Source: Gigantopelta aegis (lineage: Eukaryota > Mollusca > Gastropoda > Neomphalida > Peltospiridae). From it: a stretch of 64,000 nucleotides of DNA. Every line of letters begins with the position of its first letter. Within the stretch, counting starts at the first letter, position 1. Both the position numbers and the translations under genes were made by a program. The stretch is taken from assembly GCF_016097555.1 (NCBI RefSeq), contig NC_054704.1, forward strand, positions 79,920,391 through 79,984,390, written 5' to 3'. The notes below the pieces were generated by a model that had not been told where the DNA came from, did not search any database, and saw only the letters and a program-made list of their open reading frames with translations. Shown piece after piece: positions 47,738 through 60,200 of the stretch.

Positions 47738-49121
47738 TTTTCATGTGTGTTGTTAAACAAACATTCCTATACCCTGAACATTTCTTTGACTTTTGTTTAT
47801 AACTGGGTATTAAAAAATGGTTATAAATAATAAGGCTTTTCTACAGGTTTCTTTACCTGTGTTGCTCATGATATACGTGTTTTTAAACCACTCATATAGT
47901 ATTCTCCATTTCCTAGAGATCGATGCAGTTTCACTGTGATGTTAAAAACATTATTGTATAATTCTCTTTTGTTGTATTATTGTTATTATTGTTGCATATT
48001 TTTTGTTATGCTGGGACCAAGCACATAATTCTTGAAACAAAATGGTGGTGTGGTGCGTTATTTTAGTTTTTATATGCATCTAAAACCAGTATGGAGATAA
48101 TGCTCTATATACTCGGAGGGACTGTTTAGAATTGTGGTCCTTGATTTACTTCTTTTGTCTGGAAACATTAAGTAGTCACTGATATTTAAATAAAAAATCG
48201 CTGCTTGATGTGTACAGGTAAATGACAATAAATATGAAAGCAAATTTTGTAGGCATTTATTTAAAAGGGGCCTTAGCTTCAAATTAAAATCTATGCTGAT
48301 ATTAAGCATGTTATTTCATTAAACGGTGTACATTGTAAAAAAAAGAAGATTTTCTTGTAAGTTTTGTTCTTTATATCATATTTTAAAATTATAAAATTAT
48401 TTACACATTTATATATGTTTATGCCTGTGTCCATTACATAAATTTAACTTTTTCCTCCTCTGTTTTGTGTTGTCTTTATAAAAAGATGTAAATTAAATAT
48501 GATGTGTATGCAAATTGATTTTCTTTTTAACTTAACCAATGGCATTAACTGGAATCTCATCATTAAATATTGAAATGTTACTCTATTTTGATATTGAATA
48601 GTAACAGTTTTAAGTGATTCCCCCACGCTTGACCAAAATATGAATTTGGTGGATTTTCATTTCTTGTGTTTTTGTTTCATCCTGAAAATTATCACAACTA
48701 CCCATTATTTTTGTTCTTTGGACCTTGTTCTAGTTATCCATGTGCTTTGAAGTATCCACATTGGATTAATGAACACACCCTCGCAAAGTTTTAAGTTTTC
48801 ATTTAAAAAACATGTCATTCTCTTTTGGTGATATTTCTTGTTTTTAGAATCTGTTGATATGTATGGTATGAGGCATTTTGAATCATGCTTCTAGTCATTT
48901 TGCCATTCACAACCCCAATGAGTTGAGTTTTTCATGAATCACTTTTTAAAAAAATACTGCTAATATGATGCATATGCTGTATATTATTTACATTATTTAA
49001 TGTATTTTTAAAGATATTTTGTTGTAGAATTGACCAATTTATTTTTGTTTTTCCTTTATACTAGTGCCAAGAAAGTTGGCCCTTAAGTGCAGATTCACAC
49101 TTATAACATTGAACATATACC

Positions 49122-49240
49122 AGTCTCAGTCGCGTCATGGTTAGGCCATCCGACATTAGGCTGGCAGATACAGGGTTCGCAGCCCAGTACCGGCTCCCAC
49201 CCAGAGCAGGTTTAATAACTCAATGAAATAAGTTGAAATG
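49122..49240 (+). mobile_element. SINE family C, internally deleted
   Basis: 'cagtctcagtcgcgtcatgg' head, 'gatacagggttcgcagccca', then directly the tail 'gaaataagttgaaatgaatg'. Confidence 0.75.
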
Positions 49241-49419
49241 AATGAATAAACACATACCAATAAAAGAATTTATACCCACGAATGTTTGCTAAATTAAACT
49301 TGAATCTGGCTAATGATATTAGGACCAAATTGCTAATTATTTGGGTCCACCCTGGATTAAGTGAATAAGTACCATATAGTTGATCCCTGAACAGTCTTTC
49401 AGAATATTCCTTTTCTTTA

Positions 49420-49620
49420 TTCCCCCGTCAGTGGGCTCATTGGGCTATTTCTCGTCACAGCCAGTGCACCACGACTGGTATATCCACATTCGTGGTATGT
49501 GCATATAAAAGATCCCTTGCTGTGAGATCGTGCATATAAAAGATCCCTTGCTGTGAGATCATACATATAACAGATCCCTTGCTGTTAAGTCCTTCTAAAA
49601 TGCTCCAAATTATATAAATA
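49420..49620 (+). mobile_element. SINE B fragment with a triplicated body segment
   Basis: 'gcaccacgactggtatatcc' then three copies of 'catataaaagatcccttgct' (the third with one change) spaced 38 bases apart: a small local expansion inside a SINE. Confidence 0.75.
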
Positions 49621-49737
49621 TTCGGCTGAGCAGTCAATTCATTTTATTTTTGGCTTGTAATTGTTGTTTTTTTGTTTTGTTTTCAATCTTACTAATTTCT
49701 TTTACTAATTGCTATTTTCAAAATTCTGTCCATTTTC

Positions 49738-49743
49738 AACACA

Positions 49744-49778
<35 letters not shown>

Positions 49779-49780
49779 CA
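49738..49780. repeat. (CA)n microsatellite
   Basis: AC dinucleotides with one interruption. Confidence 0.95.
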
Positions 49781-50855
49781 TCCCAAATCGGGCCACTGAT
49801 CTTATCGGAGGTCGGACTCAAGATGGGCGTGTTTGAAACCCTAGTGGTATATGAACACGTTAAGCTAGTTATCTATCTATCTAATTTCTTTTTGACCGCC
49901 CGATCTAATGAAATTTATTGAGTAGATTTTTTTAAATTAATTATATTAATAAGAAATGCGCATCAAAATTTTAAAGGCCCACTATTTAATTTTTTGATGT
50001 AAATTTCAAAATTGTCCCCTTAATTTTTTCTGTCCTGGAGCAAGTCACTGGCTATCCAGAGACAGGCCCCGGGACGGACATGCTCGAAAGCCTAGTGGTA
50101 TATGAGCACGTAAAAATTATTCGCACTCGCACTTGCTGTTAATGGAAAAATGTAGTGGGTTTCCTCTCTATGACTGTCAAAATGACCATATGTTTAACAT
50201 CCCATAGCCGATGATTAATAAATCAATGTTCTCTGGTTGTGTCGTTAAACAAAAACAAAGTTTATTTCTTTAGTCTTTGAATTAATTTTTTTTATTGGCA
50301 CCAGTCCTTAATGATTCCCTTTTGGTTACAAGACTAGGAAGTCAGTTAATTTCTGGAAGGTACAGTGCACAGTCATTTTATTGTATAACTTGCACACAAC
50401 AATGTTGAAAAGTAACAGTTGCACAGAGTAACATGTTTTTGATGAAAGCAAATGCCAAACTACTACCGTCCAAGTTCTTTATTTTTCACCGAAACTGACA
50501 ACAAATGCAACAATTAGCTGCAATCATTTCACAATCAATATTTACCAAACAATCATTTTGAATGTTGGTAATTTGGTATTAGGACCACCCCACTATTAAG
50601 ACCAATTTTAATATGTCCCGCCAATGGTCGCAATAGTGGGGTTTCACTGTAGTAAAGTCTATGGAGGTAGTGGGATTATGGAATGCATTAGAAAATATTT
50701 AAGATTACTGCTCATCTCATTATTGTTTTTCTTATTGTCCAGCGCAATTATGTAGATTGATTTGTTTAGTCGCTAGTATACAACATGCAAGCCATCATGT
50801 TTTGCCATTCTAGTTGATGGTGTCGCTGGTTTGGATTAAGTTATTAACTTCATTC

Positions 50856-50867
<12 letters not shown>

Positions 50868-50930
<63 letters not shown>
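50868..50930. repeat. (GT)n microsatellite
   Basis: About 31 uninterrupted TG units after a short TA run. Confidence 0.95.
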
Positions 50931-50932
<2 letters not shown>

Positions 50933-51599
50933 TAGCATCTTACATAATTTTGAGGTTTTCATCCATTTATATTTTTGTGTCTTAGTATTCATAAAATTTA
51001 CCACATGACAAATCATCTGATATACTGGTACATGCCTTTAACACCACATTTATTTTGTTTTGTACTGGGATGTCATTAAAAATTCATTTATTCATATAAC
51101 AGGTACATTGTCCACTTTATGATTGACCTAATAATTTTGCTTTTTATTTTTTAAATAGTTGTATTATCTCAGAATTATTATGTTGATGTAACTTTAAGGG
51201 TTAGGGACCTTATTTCACTAAGTAACTAAGTACAAAATGTATCAATGTGTAACATATAACATCTAAATTAAATGGAGAAGTCCAATAATCATATTGATTA
51301 TTGGCCCTATTATACTCTTTTGTTACCATGTTGATAACACTGACAGGTTGTTAACAGCCGAGAAGAAAACTGGACAATATTTGCAACTACTAGTCTTTCA
51401 AATTATATTAGATCTTGATGTTCAAAAGGTGACTGTTTTGTGTGGGCATTTATGGAAGTGTACATGTATATTATGCTATAGAATCTTTACTTCAGTTTAA
51501 TGATGTCTAGTCTTTGTTGGAAAAAGAATGAATCAATGCGACGGTGACTGGTGATGCACACTTTCATCATAATAATTATTTTTAAATTAAGGTAACTTT

Positions 51600-52050
51600 T
51601 TATTTATTAGTCCACTTCCGGTCCAATGGGAAGGGACTATAGGTTTTGTCTCAGTCCTATTGTCTATCTGTCTGTCTGTCTGTCCCACATATAGTTTTCC
51701 TGTATCTTGTTTTTCACAGTGCCTCCAGATATTGAGCTGAAATTTTGTGTATGGCATTATTGTATAATGTCTAATGTTCGAGATCAAGTTTGACTTTCAT
51801 GGTGATTTACCCATTTTTTTAATAGAGGTATGACTCTTGAACTTAGAAAATTTATATGGAAATTTGTTAACCAGACTTTTCTTCACAATACGTCAAGATA
51901 CTGAGCTGAAATTTTGTGCATAGTCTTATTGTGTAGTGTTACAGATCAAGTTTGACTGACATAGCAATTTACACCTTGGCCATTAAACTTAAGTAATATG
52001 AAAATGAGTTCGGCTCAATAAGGGACATGTATTGCTTTAGCAGTACTCTC
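51600..52050 (+). repeat. Anonymous interspersed repeat, second copy
   Basis: Same layout as 46155-46560, with a (TCTG)n patch at 51665-51685 ahead of 'cccacatatagttttcc'. Confidence 0.75.
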
Positions 52051-52295
52051 AGAATGCTTGTCAACATTTTCTTTTTCCTTTGAACTGTACACGTCTGTCA
52101 TTTTGTTATTTTATTGATGAAATATTGGTTACAATTTGGAACATGTATTAAAGTGTATTTGTATATTTTTAACTGTTAATAAAGGTTGTTTGCTATGACA
52201 AATTTGTGTTGTAGCAGGCAATAATAACCGACTGGTAATTATTTTGTGATTTAATTTTAAAATGAGTTACCGGTAATATATTTCCATAATAAAAG

Positions 52296-52647
52296 CAGGG
52301 CTTCTTGATTATGGTAGGCCCACTCCCATGGCTAGTGATATTCAATGTAGGGCTAGTAAATAACTACTACTGCCATGCCCAACAGCTAGTGAAAAACAAA
52401 ATTGTCAAATGTTGCAGTTACGTCTATTTTGTAAATATGAATATCCTGACCCCACCCCAACCTCCAATGTTAGTGTTTTTAAGTTTTATCTCCCTCTTTA
52501 GGTGACATATCGGATTATTACTATAATTGAGTAAAATTGTATTAACTAAAGTAAAGTAGGGCTAGTGAATATTTAATCATGGCTAGTAATTTTATTTAAT
52601 CACTGATCTCATGGCTAGTGGATTTAAAACAAATTCCAGAAGCCCTG
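52296..52647. mobile_element. Non-autonomous hAT-like element, 352 bases
   Basis: Ends CAGGGCTTCTTGATT and complement CAGGGCTTCTGGAATT. Flanking aaaag at 52291-52295 and 52648-52652. The interior repeats atggctagtg/gggctagt. Confidence 0.85.
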
Positions 52648-52845
52648 AAAAGGTTCGAGGCGTGAGATATAATTAACTACTTGCTTCAAGAGAACATGCT
52701 TACAACTCTATATGAAATAACCGTAACATACTTTTTCTTACAAATTAATTATACACATCATGTAACTTACATATTCATATGACTTGGGAACTTCACAGTG
52801 CATATATTGATGGGATTTTAGACCACTTCATTGATTCATATGATG

Positions 52846-53145
52846 GGCGGGACATAGTCCAGTGGTAAAGCACTCGCTCGATGTGTGGTCGGTCTGGGAT
52901 CGATCCCCGTCGGTGGGCCCATTAGGCGGCTACTCATTCCAGTCATTGCACCACGACTGGTATATCAAAGGCCATAGTATGTACTACCCGGTCTGTGGTA
53001 ATGATGCATATAAAAGATCCCTTGCTGCTAATCAAAAAGAGGGTTTCCTCTCTTAATATCTGTGTGGTCCTTAACCATATGTCTGATGCCATATAACCGT
53101 AAATAAAATGTGTTGAATGCGTCGTTAAATAAAAAATATTTCTTT
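52846..53145 (+). mobile_element. SINE, head B with tail 1, full
   Basis: gggcgggacatagtccagtg head, 'gtctgggatcgatccccgtc' B box, tail 1 'ccatataaccgtaaataaaa' and cgtcgttaaataaaa. Confidence 0.9.
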
Positions 53146-53919
53146 TGATTCACATGACATTTCACCTCACAGCTAACTGAGACATCCACAAAAGTGAATG
53201 TCAAATGGTCCCTAGTTAATCTGTTGTAATAGTGTGTTAGTCTGTTTAAAGGTATTAATTGGTATTAACTAGGTTTTCAGCAATTAATAAATTGCAACAG
53301 GGTTTTGTGGTGTATTCTGAATCCCAGTTGCAACAATAACCCAGTGTATATATTGGCTTCAGAACTGACGGCCAGTGTTGTTAATTTGAATGTCAACATA
53401 GGAACTGCCAGTGTATACTCTTCAGAGTTGGTTGGACTAGTGCATCCCCCTGTGCCCCGCCTGCCCCACCCCCACCTTTGAACCTATGATATAACGAAAA
53501 CAGTTTATGTTGTGGAATTCAAATGTTGACCAAATTGTAATTCATAGGCTGTTCAACTTGGTCTAGACTAATCTATAATGATGTCACATATATACAATGA
53601 TATCGTTAATGTCAAAATTGTATTATCATGGTCTAGATTACGTTTCATAAGCATTGGCCCAGCACTTCAGCCCAGATTTGAATGTTCTTGGTCAAAATAT
53701 TAAATGTCATTAATTGGCATATTAGTGAAAGGTTCAGGTTCGGAATGAATTGAATTCTATACACCTGGAGAAAGCTTAGAATGACATGATACCAATTGCA
53801 GCTAGCTTACTATTGGAAGCATTCTGCATTTGGAAAACAGATCTTGCAGAGAACCATTTTACCCCACAATATAATACAATAACGAATGAACTTAGATGAT
53901 CAAAATAAAGTGTTTTTTT

Positions 53920-54218
53920 GTTTTAACACCACCATTAGAACACGATTTATTAATCATTGGCCATTGGATGTCAAACATGGGGTTTTTTTTACATTTAGTC
54001 TTAAGAGATGAAAGCCACTACATTTTTCTATTAGTAGCAAGGCTTGTTTTATATGCACCATCCCACAAGCAGGATAACACGTACCATGGCCGTTGATAAC
54101 CAGTTGTGGTGCACTGGCCAAGTCAAGAAATAGCCCAATGGGCCCACCAAGTGGGATCAATACTAGACCCACCACACATCAAGTGAGCACTTTACCACTG
54201 TGCAATATCCCATCCTAA
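53920..54218 (-). mobile_element. SINE B, reverse
   Basis: The complement reads the head gggatgggatattgcacagt, the body 'ggtacgtgttatcctgcttg' and the tail 2 region. Confidence 0.8.
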
Positions 54219-55053
54219 ATGAATAAATATTTTGGATCAATATGCAACTTTGAGATTGCTTCTTTAATTCCATTGATTCCATAGGATTACCAACAGGTTA
54301 GATGTGTGATGTCACATTGACAGACAAGAATTAGCCGCTACCCTTCATTCATTTAAGGTAATTGCTCTATAACCTTATCCTATGTGGATATTATAGACTC
54401 AATTTAATTTTTCACTCAACTAGTTTGTTTCTGATAGCCTTTTCTAATTGCGGACAGTTTAGAGTTGATGACAGAGTTGACAGTGTCTATGGAATTGCTG
54501 AATTCACCACATTACTTAACATTTGATTGATAGACTGGAATATAGCAATATATCATATAGAACTGAGTTGGGGGTTTCTTTCTTTTTTTTGAGGGGGGGG
54601 GGGGGGGTACTTTTATTGTTTAGCAAGCCATTTACCAAAGCATTCTTGCATGAGAGGTTCTTGTTAATTCTGAGTGCCAGCACATTAAAATGGTTAAATA
54701 TATTCTCAAGTTAATTACATAACTGTTCAGTGTGGGATCAGTAAATTTCAATTTAGAATATTAATAAAAGATAAAAATAATAACTTTATTCTCGTGTGGA
54801 AACAAACTTTTCTTTCTTAATTTATGTAAAACAATTTAGTTGTCATAGATGCAAGTGCCATTTAAGAAAGTAAAGTTTGTTTCCACATTCTAATAATATT
54901 ATTAATTCTGTCATTTATTCATATGTTAACTGTTTTCTTTTTAGGACGATAAATTTAAGTTACGATTGTTTGTTAGGCATATTAATTTTAAAACACCTTG
55001 CTATGAACTACCTGCTACGACGATGTGTTTTATAATAGCAATTAATACTATGA

Positions 55054-55133
55054 ACACCGGTGTCGAGAAAATTAAGGAAGTGAGTTGATTGACCCGACAC
55101 CGGTTTGTAAACAACATGTCTGCCAAGGATAAA
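55054..55133 (+). promoter_or_regulatory. Candidate upstream (first) exon of CCDC24 with a palindromic site
   Basis: Perfect 10-base inverted arms ACCGGTGTCG (55056-55065) and CGACACCGGT (55095-55104) flank a 29-base spacer. Just downstream, ATG at 55116 opens six codons (MSAKDK) ending exactly at a good donor (aaa|gtatgt, exon end 55133). Spliced to the acceptor at 57265, this would make a nine-codon upstream ORF that stops eight bases before the CCDC24 start. It is plausible as a promoter plus 5'-UTR exon, but it could equally be a chance donor. Confidence 0.25.
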
Positions 55134-55924
55134 GTATGTGCATGAGAAGTCATGGTATTTATTAAGTAATCTGTTCAAATATTTGTTCGATATTGATTGT
55201 AGGTTATTGTTGGTACAGTGTTAGATAAAACCTATTTCTGAAACCATTGAAAAATGTACACGTATGGGATCAGCATGGGGTTTTGTTAATAAAAGTAGGC
55301 GAATATTTCTACGTTCTGTCGTCTATGATTATCTATGAAACCATCACTCAATCAGTGATTGATTGAATCATTATTTTCACCATGAAGACGGCAAAATACT
55401 TTGAAAAATTAGTTTTTATTAAATAGACGGTACTTGAAAGTCACTACTATTTTCACTTAATATGTAGTTCATTAAGATTCATTATTAGGCCAGTTTTTGT
55501 GGGCAGGTCCAATAAATGTCAATTTTTTTTTAAAATTTTTCTTTTTACTGTAGACATTGACTGTCGTGAACTAGTGCATCTGTAGTAACTAAACATTTTT
55601 AAAATGGTATACAAATGTATACACCTCCTATATCGAGGAGATGAACTAACATGTTGTCATGTTAGTTTAAAGTGTATTGGAAATCCATATATCGTTGGTT
55701 GTTGGACTTTGTGGAAAGACATACTCATTTTGCCTCACATTATTTTGTACAAAAAAGTTGATATGAAATGCAGGCTGACTCATGTTGTCGGTGTGACATT
55801 CATAGGCAATTCCGGTTTTGCTGTACTGATCAACGTTTTAATATTATTATTTTAATAAAGATTTCAAGATATATGTAAAACAATACAGATGTTTGTAAAG
55901 TGATGCCATAATGTGGGATTAAAA

Positions 55925-56739
55925 AAACATTTTGTTTATTTCATTTCCATCTTCATCAAATGAATCGATCACTTTGATATTGCCAACTCAGTTTCGTTTT
56001 TGGAAATGTGGTGTATATATTATTTGGAATCCAAGATAAATTATTTTAATTATAAACACTACCACTTCTTTTGTTTTTATAAGTGGTGATATTGCCCCCC
56101 CCCCCCCCCCCCCCCCCCCCCACATTAAAACTTTATAATATTTTATAAAGAATTGCTGAATAAACAGAATGACAGACATGACAGGAAGTAAAATTCATTA
56201 GTTACGTTACAACTAATTAAATCTGCAATTGAGGACAAAATATCAGATGATAGTTAGTGGAAACAAAAGACAGAATGACTGGTCTGATCACGAGACACAT
56301 TTGGTGCCAAATAAGTGGTTTTTCAGTTGGACATTTTCGAGTAGATAACAAATAAAATGTTTTCATTGTTCAAATAAAATATAACTTTTATTGCGTGTAT
56401 CAAACATACAAATGGATACATGTATGGGAGGTTGTTAAAAATACTGTTAAATTACGTTACGGTAACTGTTGCAAGCTACTGAAATTTTTCGTCAGTTGCT
56501 TTTTTGTACACAACGTGGCATGTTTCCTTTGATATCTGTTGTGTAGAATGATGATTATTTTTGTGTGGAAAAAAGTGTGCATTTGGAAATAGCAGAGATA
56601 GGTGCTGTAAAATATAGTATGGTGCAGGAAAATAAAGACTTGCAGAAAAATAAAAGAGGGTGGCAGAACATGAAAGGAGGGCGGCAAAATACAATAGCGG
56701 TGCGAGCCGACCCGCTTAAATGGATCAGCGAGAACACTG
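55925..56739 (+). mobile_element. hAT-like element, CAGTGTTCTCGCTG family, copy 3
   Basis: The right end 'gatcagcgagaacactg' finishes at 56739. Blocks are shared with 34880-35891 in opposite orientation, plus a C run at 56095-56120. The left inverted end is not visible, so it is 5' truncated or rearranged. 56565-56700 reads a Lys-rich peptide similar to the other copy. Confidence 0.7.
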
Positions 56740-57024
56740 CTACTAATCTCTATATTTTATTATGATTTTATTAATCTGGGTCCCAGTAACGAGTTACTCT
56801 CGGTATACTAAGTTCAAAAATAACTATAGCTCTCCCTTTCCAGTTCGGTGGACCAGTCAAAATTTCCTTCATTCAAATTGTGCACCCCTTTCTCTTTCGC
56901 ATTAATCCTACAGGACTTTCCAAATTCCATAGCATCAAAACCACCCTCAGCCTGCTGCTGGTGCTCTCTTGCACCTGTCAGTGCAGGCGGTCTCCTCTCC
57001 CACCCACCCCAACCTTTTCCTTTT

Positions 57025-57165
57025 CTAGTTTGAGGAGCCGGCCGAGGCTGGCACCTGTGCCCATGACAGGTGTGCACTAAAACAGCTTGCTATGAATGTG
57101 CACATTAAGCCCTTTGACCTGACCTGGCCAGTAGGGGACATGTATTGCTTTTTTAACATCAGATT
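57025..57165 (+). repeat. Fragments of two interspersed repeats before CCDC24
   Basis: 57025-57120 is the partner of 40-150 ('cccatgacaggtgtgcacta'). 57124-57165 is a scrap of the 'tattgagctgaaat' family ('cagtaggggacatgtattgc'). Confidence 0.6.
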
Positions 57166-57282
57166 TTAGTGCCACCCAAAAACTGTTGTTGTCCTTGTTT
57201 TATGAAAACCTCTCAGCAGTTTTCTGGTATTTAATCTAAGATTGTTTTCGTTTGTATTGTTATAGATTACTGAGTGACAGCT

Positions 57283-60200
57283 ATGGCAGGGGACGTGCCA
57301 CCATTAGATCTGTATGGCAGTGGTTATGAGGCTCCACTGTCACTATGGAAGCTTGTGGAACAACATGTTCCAGAGCATGAGCGGGAGGAAGTAAGAAACC
57401 TTCTGGGGGAGTCGCTTATCGACCAGAGTTTGGAACTGCACGAAGAGGTATACATCATAAAATTAATATTTATAGTTACAATAATAGTAATTTAAATCGA
57501 TTATTTTGTTACTGTTCATAATTAAAATAGTTATTGAATATGGTAACTGTATGTGTAACTGTTTGTGTAACTGTATGTGTAACTAACTGTATGTGTAACT
57601 GTTTGTGTGACTGTTTGTGTAACTGTATGTGTGACTGTTTGTGTAACTGTGTGACTGTATGTGCGACTGTATGTGTGACTGTTTGTGTAACTGTTTGTTC
57701 ACTGACTTCACACTGTTCAAACTGATGAGAGGGGGATTTTATTCCTCAAATTAATAGGCGTTAGAGGGGAAAGGTAGGGCAGGACGACACCCCTAAATAT
57801 GATTCAGTGTCTTCATTGGTATTGATTTATAACCCTACATATGTAATTTATTAGATTTAATGTCTTGTATTTTAAAAATAAATACCACACTCAAACATAC
57901 ATAGACACATGCACACCAGCTAAAAATGTTTGTAATCGAACATTATTTTTTATAGGTTGACACACTTCTTGAAATCTGGCGTGATTACAGGGAAGAAACA
58001 GATCTTGAAATCGCCCAGCCCACTCGACTTCCTGAACCACCAGAACTAAGAGAGAGACTGGTCCAAGAAATCTCCTTTTTCACCACCAGCATCAAGGAAA
58101 AAGCCAAAAACCAGGGAATGTATGTCTTTGTAATACTACTGGGGTTATTTATATTGGAGGGGGAGGGGTCAATGTAGATCCATCAAATATATTTTTAAAT
58201 ATTTATTGTTATAGCCATGCTATTTTCATCTTAACATGTTTTAAAAGTGGCCATTTTTAAAGTTAAATACAGTTAGAATCTTGATATTTTATAACATTGA
58301 CGTTCATATAGATGGAAGATTCAGGCGCATATGCAGGGGGAGGGTTTAGGGGTTGAAACCCTTTCCTGCTAAAATTCCTGCATATGCACTGGGATTACTA
58401 ACAATCTTTATAATTCTCAAACTTATCTTAAAACTTAAAAATGCTGTTCATGAGGGCAAAAGTATCATTACCATAGTCACAAACAAAACTTGAAAAGCAC
58501 CTCTTTTCTGTATTTTGTTTTATGAATTCTAAAAGAACAGGAAAGATTTTAGCTTGGAACAGCAAGAACCCTAAGTCTAACCCTGACAGTAGCCACTAAA
58601 TGACCAACGTCTACCTAATGAACACAATGTTACCCATTTTCATCCCAGTGTAATGTTTTGTTATCATTTCAGTGATCCTGAAAAACTTCTATCAAGTCAC
58701 AACAGTGAAATTATAGAGTATGCACAAGAGATAAGTCGTAAGTGAAATAAAGAAAAACTGGAATTTTGTCCCCTTTTTTTAGGTTTTTATTAGTTATTTT
58801 TTCAACGCTTTATTATATCTTAAAGCCGCACACCCTAGTTCCATCCAGCGAAAATAAATTATAATTTGGTTAATCTACAAACCTGTAACACACTTAGATC
58901 ACGTTTTTATCAAATGGAGTGAAAAAAGCAGGTTTTATATCGATAAATACCATGGGAATCCCCATGTCCCAGTTGCTTGAAATAATTTTGAAAGTTTGTA
59001 TTCTGATGTCACCGATAGATGTCGCTCGAAGCACAACAATGATAACAGCCACGTGGTATACCAACGTCTGTGACATTGAAATGGAAATATCCCATCTAAA
59101 AATAGATTAGACCATGTCTGCTCAACGTTTTTTTCTCAAACGTGCGCCCGTTTTTCAGAAATACGAAAAATGCATTTTGTGGTATTACAAACACCAGGAT
59201 TACCAGGATTACTAAAAAACACTTCAGGTGAATGGAAATGTATATTCTAAATAATAAACGGTAAGTAAAGTGCAATTTTATTTGTGAAAAAATGGGTTTA
59301 ATAGTGAAAAACAACGCCGTAATGGTTAACAACTAGCCGTAACTAGGGTGTGTCCCTTTAATATTGATTACTAAATATCACCTTTTCATTTAATTAGTTT
59401 TTAAAATAGACTTTCAGACTTGAATTTATTATAGCAAACACGGTGATATTTGTTAATAAACAATGACATTTTTTGGAGTTTTATTTATTGCAGTTGGTAT
59501 AGATCACATCAGATTTTTAAAAATATACTTGTTTGTTCATCATATTTGTAAATAATTAACTTCTTATAGCCAACTGAGTTAATTAAATTATGGAATATCT
59601 TTCCTTATGAACACAAATCAAAGATCATTAATGATCAGTATCAAAAACAAACCTTTAAATATTACTTACATCTTAGCTGGAAATAACTACAACCATCAAC
59701 CGATATCGTTTCAATACAAATTGTACATCAAAATCATTTTGTTTATAAAAAAACCACATTTATATTTCAGTATATCTGTATGCCATGAGGTAAATGTGTT
59801 TGTCTAAATAAAGCTACACTTGTAGTAAGTATGTAATAAGTTTTAAGTGTTTTGTAATTACTTAATTATCTTCCAGTTCCAAGCACAGAGAGATCTTTCT
59901 CTCGCCTCCAGACATCACGGTCCAAAGATGGATTTGAGACGCCAAGAGTCGGGACACCTGATAGGTCAGTTAAAGCTGTGACCATGTGATCTTTCCTCTC
60001 TTATGACACTGTATACTGATGTGGGGCGAGATTTAGCCATTGGCCTTACAGGTGGTAGGTACTGGATTCGCACCCCAGTACCTGTTCCCACTCAAAGTGA
60101 CTTTTAATGGCTATGTGAGGTGTGTGTGTTTAGGGGGTGTAAGGCCACTCCTTCATTAACAACTAACCATACATCCATTTCTTGGATAGAGTAACCGGAT

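Noticed and set aside
56814-57077. Reverse-strand 87-residue frame with Gln/Arg/Gly-rich sequence
   Set aside because: Overlaps interspersed repeat sequence (57025-57120) and shows no family I can name. Kept only as repeat DNA.
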